Source: DATAFF01 sp044870245
GTDB taxonomy: Bacteria; Pseudomonadota; Alphaproteobacteria; Rhizobiales; Aestuariivirgaceae
Length of the DNA: 64,000 nt
Assembly (NCBI GenBank): GCA_044870245.1
Contig: JBIOYR010000124.1
Span: 17,064-81,063 of the forward strand
Direction: 5' to 3'
Of the stretch, positions 7,827 to 16,962 are shown piece after piece. The translations under genes and the position numbers were made by a program. Numbering within the stretch: the first letter of the stretch is position 1; each line of letters begins with the position of its first letter. Below the pieces are notes generated by a model. It ran no database searches. It had not been told where the DNA came from and worked only from the letters and a program-made list of their open reading frames with translations.

Positions 7827-8324
7827 ATGCGCATAGTGTCGATCCTTCCGGTGCTGCTGGGGCTCATCGGCGGCGCGCTCGGCAGCCAGCTGCCGGAATT
7901 TTCTCAACAATATCGCCAGCGGCTCGGCGGGGCGCTGGGCGAGATCGATCGCATCGTGACCGAGTTCGATCGTGACGCCACCGGCAGCGGCCTGTCGCGC
8001 GACCAGGCCCTTGCCCAATATGCGACGGCCAACAACGAGTTTCTCAACGCCCAGGGAAAATCCGTGACGACGACCCTGGCGCGGCGCGACCAGCTGCAGA
8101 AGCAGAGCGCCTTGATCGAGCAGGCGCCGCCGCTGATGCGGCCGTTCGAGGTCATGCGCTCGCCCGACCCGTCCATCATGAATGGTGCCTGGAAACAGTT
8201 CGAGCCGGCGATACCGGTGACTGCGCCAGGGCTCGTCTGGGGTGCGCTGTCGGCTTTCGTGGGCTGGCTTTTCGGCTCGATCGTGATATTGCCGTTCTCC
8301 CGCCGCCGCTATCTTCGGGCCTGA
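7827..8324 (+). CDS. DUF2937 membrane protein
   Basis: The 165-residue protein has an N-terminal hydrophobic segment (ILPVLLGLIGGALGSQLPEF), a long helical middle part with coiled-coil character (EFSQQYRQRLGGALGEIDRI onward) and a C-terminal transmembrane helix at about 130-155 (LVWGALSAFVGWLFGSIVIL). This two-helix layout with an intervening helical region and the LPEF motif match DUF2937, a family of unknown function. The ATG at 7827 is set by a strong AAGGAGG at about 7809-7815. It is divergent from carA and precedes yqeY by 34 nt. Confidence 0.75.
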   Translation: MRIVSILPVLLGLIGGALGSQLPEFSQQYRQRLGGALGEIDRIVTEFDRDATGSGLSRDQALAQYATANNEFLNAQGKSVTTTLARRDQLQKQSALIEQAPPLMRPFEVMRSPDPSIMNGAWKQFEPAIPVTAPGLVWGALSAFVGWLFGSIVILPFSRRRYLRA

Positions 8325-8358
8325 CGTCTGGCCGCGAATCAGTGAACGAGGTTTTGCG

Positions 8359-8820
8359 ATGTCCCTCCGTCAAAGGCTGAACGACGAGCTGAAGCAGGCG
8401 ATGAAGGCCGCCGACAAGCTGAAGGTATCAACCCTGCGCCTGGTCAACGCCGCCATCAAGGAGCGTGACATCGAGAGCCGAACTGCCGGGCCGGACAGCG
8501 GTGTCGGTGAACCCCAGATCCTCGAGGTGCTGAACAAGATGATCAAGCAGCGCCAGGACTCGCTTGCCGCTTATGAGCAGGCGGGCCGCCAGGATCTGGC
8601 GGAGCAGGAGCGCGGCGAGATCGCGATCATCCGCTCCTTCATGCCCGAGCCGCTGGGGCCCGAGAAGACCAAGGCGGCGATCGAGGAGGCGATTGGCGCC
8701 ACCAAGGCTGCAAGCGTCAAGGACATGGGAAGGGTGATCGCGCATCTGAAGGAGCGCTACACCGGCCGCATGGATTTCGCGACTGTCGGGCCGGCGGTCA
8801 GGGCAAGGCTCCAGGGCTGA
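8359..8820 (+). CDS. GatB/YqeY domain protein
   Basis: The 153-residue protein matches stand-alone YqeY: N-terminal helices (LNDELKQAMKAADKLKVSTL), the middle IKQRQDSLAAYEQAGRQDLA and the C-terminal VKDMGRVIAHLKERYTGRMD. The fold resembles the tail domain of GatB that contacts tRNA; YqeY proteins have been proposed to affect tRNA-dependent amidation, but their role is not settled. Length is typical. GAGG precedes the ATG. It lies directly before dnaG, with dnaG starting 8 nt after its stop and its SD overlapping that stop, so the genes are probably co-transcribed. Confidence 0.9.
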   Translation: MSLRQRLNDELKQAMKAADKLKVSTLRLVNAAIKERDIESRTAGPDSGVGEPQILEVLNKMIKQRQDSLAAYEQAGRQDLAEQERGEIAIIRSFMPEPLGPEKTKAAIEEAIGATKAASVKDMGRVIAHLKERYTGRMDFATVGPAVRARLQG

Positions 8821-8827
8821 GGCCGCA

Positions 8828-10720
8828 ATGAAATTCCCGCCGTCCTTCCTCGACGCGATCCGCTCCCGGGTCAACGTCTCGGCCGTCGTGTCGCGCAGCG
8901 TGCAATGGGATCGCCGCAAATCGCTCCCCGCGCGCGGCGACTTCTGGGCCTGCTGTCCATTTCATTCCGAGAAGACCGCGTCCTTTCACGCCGACGACCG
9001 CAAGGGCCGCTACCATTGTTTCGGCTGCAAGGCCTCCGGCGACATCTTCACCTTTCTGGTCGAGAAGGAGGGGCTGTCGTTTCCCGAGGCGGTCGAGCGG
9101 CTGGCCGCCGACGCCGGCCTCCCGATGCCGCAGGTCACCCCGGAGGAGGCCGCACGCGAGCGCCGCCGCGCCAGCCTTTACGAAGTCATGGACCATGCCG
9201 CCCGGTACTTCGCCGAGGAGCTTCAGGCGACGGCCGGCGCCAAGGCCCGCGGCTATCTCGCCGATCGCGGCCTGCCGATGGCAGTGAGCCAGGATTTCGG
9301 CCTTGGCTATGCACCTGCCGGACGTTACGAGCTCCGCACCCGCCTCGGCGGCCTCGGGATCGAGCTCGATCAGATGGTCGAGGCCGGGCTGGTCGTCACC
9401 GGCGATGATATCGCCGTGCCGCGCGACCGCTTCCGCGACCGCCTGATCTTTCCGATTCGCGACGGCCGCGGCCGGGTGATCGCCTTTGGCGGCCGTGCCC
9501 TCTCGGCCGATGTCCAGCCGAAATATCTGAACTCGCCCGAGACCCCGCTCTTTCACAAGGGCGAGGTCCTCTACAATCTCGACAAGGCGCGAAAATACGC
9601 CGCCGATCGCGGCCGCATCATTGCCGTCGAGGGTTATATGGACGTCATCGCCATGTGCCGTGGCGGCTTCCCCGAGACGGTGGCGCCGCTCGGCACCGCG
9701 CTTACCGCCACGCAACTTTCCCTCCTGTGGAAGATCGCCCCCGAGCCCGTTCTCTGCTTCGACGGCGACAAGGCCGGCATCGCCGCCGCCCACCGCGCGG
9801 TCGACCTCGCCCTGCCGCTGCTTGTCCCGGGCCAGTCGCTGAGGATCGCCTTGCTGCCGGAAGGACAGGACCCCGACGATCTCCTGCGTGCCGGCGGCGG
9901 GCAGGCTCTTGCCACGGCCATCGACGCCGCGGAGCCGCTGTCCGAGGTGCTGTGGCGCCGTGCCCTCGACGCCAATGACCGCTTGACCCCGGAGCGCAAG
10001 GCCCGTTTTGAGACCGAGCTCCTTGGCCAATGCGCCGGCATTGCCGATCAGACGGTGCGCACCCATTATCTCGCCGATATGCGCCGCCGGTTGAGGGAGC
10101 TCTGGTACCAGGCCCCGAACCCCGACCGGCGAACCGGCCGACGACCGCGCTTTCCTGTGCAAAACGAGGTGTCGCGCGAGCTCAAGGCAATGGTCGGTGC
10201 CGGGCTCGATGCTGCTCGTCAGCGCCGCGAAGGGACCATCATCCTGGCGTTGATCAACCACCCTGAGCTGATAGCGAGCCACCTCGACACGCTCTGCGAG
10301 CTGGAGCTTGACGCTCCCGAACTTGACTCGATGCGTCGGCAAATCATAGATATCGCGGCCTTGCATGAGGGGCTTGACGGGCGGAAGCTCCGTGACCACC
10401 TCTCCGCAAGGGGTTACGGGGCGGCAATCGTCCGCATAGAGGCTCAGGCGGGCCGGCTGAACAGCTGGTTCGTGCTTCCCGATGCAGCGTTGGCTGACGC
10501 CGAAACGGGATTGAGCCAGATGCTGGCGCTCTACCGCAAAACGGTCACTCTGGAACGGGAGTTGAAGATCGCGGAGCGGGTGTTGGCAGAGGACACGACG
10601 GAAGGGAATCTCCGCCGCCTCAATGACATTCGCGAGGAGCTACGTTCGGCGACCGGGACGGAGGTTGCGGTCGAAGGCTTCGGGGCAGCTTCCGGGCGGT
10701 CCCAGAGGCCTGTCACATAG
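8828..10720 (+). CDS. dnaG: DNA primase
   Basis: The 630-residue primase starts with the zinc-binding domain: C43, H46, C64 and C67 in a C-x2-H-x17-C-x2-C arrangement. The RNA-polymerase core and Toprim domain follow, with EGYMDV at about 268-273, APLGTALT, and FDGDKAG at about 311-317 carrying the metal-binding acidic residues. The C-terminal third is the DnaB-interacting helical domain. It synthesises RNA primers for replication. The ATG at 8828 has GAGG overlapping the yqeY stop. The dnaG-rpoD order is the classic macromolecular synthesis arrangement, with yqeY in place of rpsU. Confidence 0.98.
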   Translation: MKFPPSFLDAIRSRVNVSAVVSRSVQWDRRKSLPARGDFWACCPFHSEKTASFHADDRKGRYHCFGCKASGDIFTFLVEKEGLSFPEAVERLAADAGLPMPQVTPEEAARERRRASLYEVMDHAARYFAEELQATAGAKARGYLADRGLPMAVSQDFGLGYAPAGRYELRTRLGGLGIELDQMVEAGLVVTGDDIAVPRDRFRDRLIFPIRDGRGRVIAFGGRALSADVQPKYLNSPETPLFHKGEVLYNLDKARKYAADRGRIIAVEGYMDVIAMCRGGFPETVAPLGTALTATQLSLLWKIAPEPVLCFDGDKAGIAAAHRAVDLALPLLVPGQSLRIALLPEGQDPDDLLRAGGGQALATAIDAAEPLSEVLWRRALDANDRLTPERKARFETELLGQCAGIADQTVRTHYLADMRRRLRELWYQAPNPDRRTGRRPRFPVQNEVSRELKAMVGAGLDAARQRREGTIILALINHPELIASHLDTLCELELDAPELDSMRRQIIDIAALHEGLDGRKLRDHLSARGYGAAIVRIEAQAGRLNSWFVLPDAALADAETGLSQMLALYRKTVTLERELKIAERVLAEDTTEGNLRRLNDIREELRSATGTEVAVEGFGAASGRSQRPVT

Positions 10721-10731
10721 TTTGCTGAACG

Positions 10732-10764
10732 CGGCGGCGCTCACCGAAGGTGACCGGCGCTTTT
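10732..10764 (+). terminator. Weak hairpin plus T-run after dnaG
   Basis: The sequence GCGCTCACC-gaa-GGTGA-ccg-GCGC forms a 9-bp stem with a 3-nt bulge and is followed by TTTT at 10761-10764. It could attenuate transcription between dnaG and rpoD. The T-run is short, so readthrough is expected. Confidence 0.4.
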
Positions 10765-10878
10765 ACCGTTAGGCTGGGGTTAACGGGACGCTTCTATTCC
10801 TGTGCAGGGGCACGGAAAAGACCGAATCGTGGTGTGTTGCCACCGGATCCGACGTCGAGAATGAGGATTTGAAACACG

Positions 10879-12963
<2,085 letters not shown>

Positions 12964-12969
12964 TAACAG

Positions 12970-13033
12970 CACGCAATAGGCAATATGCTCCGCGCACTGC
13001 CTATTGCCTGATGCCGACTGCCTGTTTGCCTTT
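12970..13033. repeat. Inverted repeat built from 7-bp units, copy B
   Basis: A perfect 10-bp palindromic pair, GCAATAGGCA (12973-12982) and TGCCTATTGC (12998-13007), lies just after the rpoD stop. More TGCC-type units continue to about 13033 and end in GTTTGCCTTT. It resembles copies A and C in unit sequence and in sitting directly after a stop codon, so a terminator role for rpoD is plausible. Confidence 0.65.
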
Positions 13034-13176
13034 GGATTGGCACAAATCGGCCACTCAACTGCGGCGGCTGTCGGATAGCAGGGGAACGGTTTCCTTGCGA
13101 GGTTGGAAGCCTGCATGTCATGTGCTAGGCAGGCCGAAAGATGGTTTGCCAGCGTATCAATGGAGCGGAAATCCCT

Positions 13177-13560
13177 ATGGTCTTGATCTCAATGCGCGCA
13201 AAAGTGGTTGCCTTCGGTTTGCTCGCCTTGTTCGCGGGTGGGTTGCCCGCCCATGCTGAAAACCTCTACGACGCCAAGGTGGCGCAGAAGCTCTCCGACC
13301 TCACCGACGATCAGAAGGCGAAGGTCTCCACCATCACCAAGCAGACCGCCACCGAGATGAACGCCGTTTTCAAGAAATACGGCATCGACCCCGAGGCCAA
13401 GCCGGATTTCGACAAGCTCCAAAAAGCCGGCGAGGAGCTTCAGGCGGTCGCCCGGCGCGAGAAAGCCCAGATGAAGGACATCCTGTCCAAGGCGCAGTTC
13501 AAGCAGTACGTCAAGATCATCGACGCGACCGGGGCGCGAGTCCGCAAGGCTGCGAATTAG
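13177..13560 (+). CDS. Secreted helical protein of unknown function
   Basis: The product of about 127 residues has an N-terminal signal peptide (MRAKVVAFGLLALFAGGLPA, ending in an AHA-type cleavage site). The mature domain of roughly 100 residues is predicted helical and charged (LSDLTDDQKAKVSTITKQ, later KAQMKDILSKAQFKQYVKII), resembling Spy/CpxP-like periplasmic helical proteins in general character, though I cannot assign a family. The ATG at 13177 follows GCGGAAA; the ATG at 13192 is an alternative and would put the signal peptide at the very start. It is convergent with the SIMPL gene, with repeat copy C between them. Confidence 0.65.
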   Translation: MVLISMRAKVVAFGLLALFAGGLPAHAENLYDAKVAQKLSDLTDDQKAKVSTITKQTATEMNAVFKKYGIDPEAKPDFDKLQKAGEELQAVARREKAQMKDILSKAQFKQYVKIIDATGARVRKAAN

Positions 13561-13570
13561 ATTTGGATGA

Positions 13571-13649
13571 GACAGTCGGCATTGGGCAGTAGGCAGTCGG
13601 GAAGTGCTCTGTTGCTGCCCATTGCCTAAACGCCTATTGCCGACTGCCT
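13571..13649. repeat. Inverted repeat built from 7-bp units, copy C
   Basis: The left arm (13571-13600) reads as GGCAGTC, GGCATTG, GGCAGTA, GGCAGTC-type units; the right arm (about 13612-13649) is their inverted counterpart (TGCCCAT, TGCCTAA, then TGCCGAC, TGCCTTT). It fills the space between two convergent stop codons and ends in TTTATTT on the plus strand, so it is well placed as a bidirectional terminator. Confidence 0.7.
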
Positions 13650-14363
13650 TTATTTGATCTCCCAGACGATCGTCACCCGTGACTGAATGACTGACTCGCC
13701 CGCCGCGATCGGCACCGGCGAGGCTGCCTCGGCGCGCATCTGCTTGGCATAGACCGGAACCGGCGGCATGACCGTCGAGCTCTCGCCAATGGTCTGGATC
13801 GCCCCGAGCTGGACGCCCGATGCGGCGGCGAAGACGCCGGCCTTGTGCCTGGCATCGGCCACCGCCCTGACCCGCGCCTCATCCTCATATTGCTCGGGAT
13901 TGGCCAGAGAGAAGGCGACCGACGAGATCTGGTTCGAGCCGACCCGCACGATGTCGTCGAGCAGCCCGCCAAGCTTCGGCAGGTCGCGCACCACCACGGC
14001 AACCTGGTTGGACACCTCATAGCCGGTGATCTTGGGCGGACCCTGATTGTTCGGTCCGTAATCGTAGCGCGGCGAAATCTGGAAGTTCGAGGTCTGGATG
14101 TCGGTCTCGGCGATCTTCATCGACCGCAGAGTCGCCAGGATCTGATTCATCGCCTGCGTATTGGCGTTGAGGGCCTCGCCCGCAGTCCCGCCCTGCTGCA
14201 CCACCCCGACCAGGACCGTCGCCATGTCGGGCCGGGCGCGCACCTCGCCGACCCCGTCGATCGACATGGTCCGGATCTGCGGCTGCACCTGTTGCGCCCG
14301 CGCCGGGGAGGCGACAAGCGCCATCGATTGCAACAATAGGACAATGGCCAGCAGCACACGCAT
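13650..14363 (-). CDS. SIMPL domain (DUF541) periplasmic protein
   Basis: The 237-residue protein has a signal peptide (MRVLLAIVLLLQSMALVAS, then PARAQ) and a SIMPL domain over nearly the whole mature part: MSIDGVGEVRARPDMATV at the start, DIQTSNFQISPRYDYGP in the middle and VADARHKAGVFAAASGV near residue 170. Family knowledge: SIMPL/DUF541 proteins are secreted or periplasmic, often oligomeric, with roles proposed in oxidative stress; no enzymatic activity is established. The gene is transcribed away from the tRNA gene. Confidence 0.9.
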   Translation of the reverse strand: MRVLLAIVLLLQSMALVASPARAQQVQPQIRTMSIDGVGEVRARPDMATVLVGVVQQGGTAGEALNANTQAMNQILATLRSMKIAETDIQTSNFQISPRYDYGPNNQGPPKITGYEVSNQVAVVVRDLPKLGGLLDDIVRVGSNQISSVAFSLANPEQYEDEARVRAVADARHKAGVFAAASGVQLGAIQTIGESSTVMPPVPVYAKQMRAEAASPVPIAAGESVIQSRVTIVWEIK

Positions 14364-14459
14364 CGAGGATCACCCGGCTCGAGAAGGGAATTGTTCCGCG
14401 CGTTCCATATACAGAACTGGATCCCCATCAACAATGCCGGGCGGGCAATCGCCCCTCGG

Positions 14460-14488
14460 TTGAGAGGCCGGTCACCTTCGGCTATATG
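14460..14488 (+). promoter_or_regulatory. Promoter of the tRNA gene
   Basis: TTGAGA at 14460-14465 and TATATG at 14483-14488 are separated by 17 bp. The -10 element ends 12 nt before the mature tRNA 5' end at 14501, which suits a short 5' leader. Confidence 0.55.
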
Positions 14489-14500
14489 GTTTCGGCGGTG

Positions 14501-14577
14501 GGGCCTGTAGCTCAATTGGTCAGAGCCGGCGGCTCATAACCGCTTGGTTGCAGGTTCGAGTCCTGCCGGGCCCACCA
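14501..14577 (+). tRNA. tRNA with CAU anticodon, probably tRNA-Ile2 (lysidine type)
   Basis: The 77-nt sequence folds into a full cloverleaf: acceptor GGGCCTG/CGGGCCC, D stem GCTC/GAGC, anticodon stem GGCGG/CCGCT with loop CTCATAA (anticodon CAT), T arm GCAGG-TTCGAGT-CCTGC and encoded CCA. A CAU anticodon fits initiator, elongator Met or Ile2. The initiator is unlikely because the 1-72 pair is G-C. The C4-G69 and C5-G68 pairs and the CGCTTGGTTGC stretch after the anticodon resemble bacterial tRNA-Ile2, the TilS substrate that reads AUA after lysidine modification. Elongator tRNA-Met is the alternative. Confidence 0.93.
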
Positions 14578-14606
14578 GCCAAGGTTCAGCGTGTCGAAGG
14601 AATGGA

Positions 14607-14900
14607 ATGCGATCGGCCTTGATTTTCCTGACCGCCTTGTTCGTCGTCCTTCTTGGCATTTCCGCCTACGAACACATCGTGCTTGTCAAGAAGCTGCCCT
14701 TCGAGCCGAGCACCATCAGCGACATTGTCAGCCAGGCATTCCCGCCGCTTCTTCTGGCGATGGCGATCGTCTTGCCGTGGCGAATGATCGAGCTTCGCCG
14801 GAGAAAGGTCTCTTTGATGCCGATGCTGGTGGCGTTGGCAGTCGTGGGATGGTGGCAGTATCAGACCTACGCGGCGTTGAAGGCGAGCATCGGCCAATGA
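14607..14900 (+). CDS. Small membrane protein of unknown function
   Basis: The 97-residue protein has hydrophobic segments at about residues 2-22 (ALIFLTALFVVLLGISAYEH), 43-60 (FPPLLLAMAIVLPW) and 72-88 (LMPMLVALAVVGWW), so probably three membrane helices with short loops. The ATG at 14607 follows GAAGGA at 14596-14601. It begins 30 nt downstream of the tRNA gene and may share its transcript. No family is recognised. Confidence 0.6.
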   Translation: MRSALIFLTALFVVLLGISAYEHIVLVKKLPFEPSTISDIVSQAFPPLLLAMAIVLPWRMIELRRRKVSLMPMLVALAVVGWWQYQTYAALKASIGQ

Positions 14901-14960
14901 GGAAAGGCGCGCCGATGTCGGCAAGTACCATTTCATCACCATCGCTGGCGCAAGCGGAGA

Positions 14961-15377
14961 CTATGATGCTGCTGCGGCGATCCTGGCGGTGTCATAATAC
15001 TCGTAGAATTCCACTGCCTTCCCGTTCCTGAACTTCCAGACATCCACCTTTCGCGTCTCGACGGTTTTGCCGGTATGCCTGTTCGTCCAGGCGGTCGTGC
15101 CGATCGCGACCACGCTGTCACCTTCAGCAACATACGCCTCGACGGTGTAGTGGATCATGGTCCAGTTCGCGAGCAGGCCATCGAAATAGGACTTCAGAGC
15201 TTCCTTTCCTTGGATGGGAGCTGTGAAGGGCAGGACCTCCGCCCCTTCAGCCAACGAGCCGAACGCAATGTCGTTGTCAACCAGCGCCATCCAATCAGCG
15301 ACGCTCCCACCTCTGGTGTCGTTCCAGCGCCTATACGCGTTCCGAAGGAGCTCCTTGTTGCTTTCGGTGTTCGGCAT
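14961..15377 (-). CDS. SnoaL-like/NTF2-fold protein
   Basis: The 138-residue protein has the NTF2-like (SnoaL, ketosteroid isomerase-like) pattern: an N-terminal helix LLRNAYRRWNDTRGGSVADW, a middle FTAPIQGKEALKSYFDGL and C-terminal strands TRKVDVWKFRNGKAVEFYEY. Such proteins are small hydrolase, isomerase or ligand-binding domains; the substrate cannot be told. The ATG at 15377 is chosen because GGAG lies about 8 nt upstream; an in-frame GTG at 15386 overlaps the SD. It is convergent with the small membrane protein gene. Confidence 0.8.
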   Translation of the reverse strand: MPNTESNKELLRNAYRRWNDTRGGSVADWMALVDNDIAFGSLAEGAEVLPFTAPIQGKEALKSYFDGLLANWTMIHYTVEAYVAEGDSVVAIGTTAWTNRHTGKTVETRKVDVWKFRNGKAVEFYEYYDTARIAAAAS

Positions 15378-15704
15378 GTCTTTCACTCCAATAACCTGAC
15401 CCTCAGCATCATAGCATCAAGATCCGCTGTTCGGCCTCGCCATCTGCATTGTTTGCATGATCTTCTATCTCGAGCCGGATACGCTGGGCACTGATAAGAA
15501 ACAATAATCCGTATACGGAGCAATGGTGGCGAGCGCGGTGTTTTCGCGATTAACCATAAGCTCGCACCATCACGCTAAGTTGATGGCGCTGGGGTTTTCC
15601 CTGGCGACGGTTGCATGAAAACTTTCGGCTGAATGGGGTTTATCCCGATGGCTCGCTGTCAGGGCTCTGACTACCCTCATTCTGAGCGATGGAGGAAATC
15701 GAAG
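15378..15704. other. Intergenic region with a possible gene remnant at 15415-15507
   Basis: This gap separates the SnoaL-like gene from the Arg/Gly-rich protein gene. The plus strand at 15421-15507 encodes a hydrophobic stretch (LFGLAICIVCMIFYL) followed by EPDTLG and a stop, preceded by an in-frame TAG at 15412-15414. The hydrophobic tail ending in a P-x-TLG motif resembles the end of a transporter such as an MFS protein, so it may be a decayed gene tail. The remainder (15508-15704) presumably holds the promoter of the downstream gene; I see no convincing boxes. Confidence 0.35.
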
Positions 15705-16151
15705 ATGCGTAAAATTCTCATGGCCGGAGCGATGCTCGGTCTGTTGCTGGGCGTTGCCGCGCCCTTCAAGGCAACGGCGCTGACCATCAGTCCGGAAAGC
15801 CTGGTCACCCCGACGGACAACACTTCGATGGTGACCGAGGTGGCACGGCGCGGCGGTGTGGCCTGGCGTGGACCGCGTGGCGGCGGCGTTGCCTGGCGTG
15901 GCCCGCGCGGTCGCGGCGGCGTCGCCTGGCGCCGAGGTTGGCGTGGCGGCGGTGTGGCGTGGCGGCGCGGCGGCGTCGGCTGGCGGCGCGGCTGGGTACG
16001 GCCGGGCTGGCGGGTCGGCTGGGTCGGGCCCGGCTTCTACTACAATCCCGCCTTCTACAACCGCTACTACAATCCGCGGTGGGGTTACTGCCGGATCGTC
16101 TGGTGGAACGGCGCCCGGGTGTGCCGCTGGCACCGCCGTCCGTGGTGGTGA
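15705..16151 (+). CDS. Secreted Gly/Arg/Trp-rich repeat protein
   Basis: The 148-residue protein has a signal peptide (MRKILMAGAMLGLLLGVAA) and then, from about residue 48, imperfect tandem repeats of the type GGVAWRGPRG, GGVAWRRG and GVGWRRG, rich in Gly, Arg, Val and Trp. The C-terminal part (FYYNPAFYNRYYNPRWGYC) is Tyr/Asn/Trp-rich with two Cys. The ATG at 15705 is fixed by GGAGGAAA at 15691-15698. Proteins of this basic, aromatic, low-complexity type are common in Hyphomicrobiales but uncharacterised; the composition suggests binding to a negatively charged envelope polymer. That role is inference. Confidence 0.75.
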   Translation: MRKILMAGAMLGLLLGVAAPFKATALTISPESLVTPTDNTSMVTEVARRGGVAWRGPRGGGVAWRGPRGRGGVAWRRGWRGGGVAWRRGGVGWRRGWVRPGWRVGWVGPGFYYNPAFYNRYYNPRWGYCRIVWWNGARVCRWHRRPWW

Positions 16152-16154
16152 GCC

Positions 16155-16793
16155 TTACGGCTCGATGAGGCGATTGCGAACCGCATAGCGAACGATCGCC
16201 GCCGTCGATTTGAGCTTGAGCTTACGCATGAGCGAGGCGCGATGCGACTCGATGGTCTTGACGCTCAATCCCAGCGCCTCGCTCATGTCCCTGTTGCTGT
16301 TCCCTTCGGCGATCAGCTGCACGATCACCCGCTCGCGCGGCGACAGGAGCCCGTCGGACCTGCTCTGATGGGAGAGATAGGAGTCGAGCAGCTGCTCTGA
16401 GACCTTCCCGGTGAAGAACGGCTTGTGATCGGCGAGCGAAGCCACCGCGGCGATCAGATATTGATTGGCGTCCGACTTGAGAAGATAGGCATGGGCGCCG
16501 GCCGCCAAGATGTCGGTGACCAGGCTGTCGCTGTCATGCATGGTGAAGATCAGCACCTCGACGCTCGGCAGCCGGGTGTGGATCTGGCGCGTCACCTCGG
16601 CGCCGTTGAGCTGCGGCAGAGAATAATCGATGATTGCCACGTCGGGCTTGGTCTCCAAGGTCTTGGCGAGGGCATCCCTGCCATCGCTTGCCTCGGCCAC
16701 CACCGACCAGCCGGGCTGCGCCTCGATCACCGCGCGCAGGCCGGAGCGCACCACGGCGTGATCATCGGCAATCAGAATGCGGGTCTCGGACAT
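16155..16793 (-). CDS. NarL/FixJ-family response regulator
   Basis: The 212-residue protein has a receiver domain (residues 1-120) with acidic pocket D10/D11, phosphoacceptor Asp56 in AIIDYSLPQLNG and the conserved Lys around 105. A LuxR-type helix-turn-helix follows at about 148-205 (LSPRERVIVQLIAEGNSNRD, then LSVKTIESHRASLMRKL). It is divergent from a MASE1 histidine kinase gene 170 bp away, its most likely partner. Family knowledge: such regulators act as phosphorylation-dependent transcription factors. Confidence 0.93.
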   Translation of the reverse strand: MSETRILIADDHAVVRSGLRAVIEAQPGWSVVAEASDGRDALAKTLETKPDVAIIDYSLPQLNGAEVTRQIHTRLPSVEVLIFTMHDSDSLVTDILAAGAHAYLLKSDANQYLIAAVASLADHKPFFTGKVSEQLLDSYLSHQSRSDGLLSPRERVIVQLIAEGNSNRDMSEALGLSVKTIESHRASLMRKLKLKSTAAIVRYAVRNRLIEP

Positions 16794-16962
16794 GACCTTG
16801 CCAGATCGACCGTTCCCCCCACGGATTGGTGTCCATTCATAGCATGGGAAAGGCGATCGAGGCCATCGGCCAGCCGCACCGAATCGAGGGGTGCAAAAGT
16901 CCGAAACCTCCCTTAGAATCAGGGCGGCGACGGCAGGTTTTTAGAGGTTTGGGGAGGGACAG

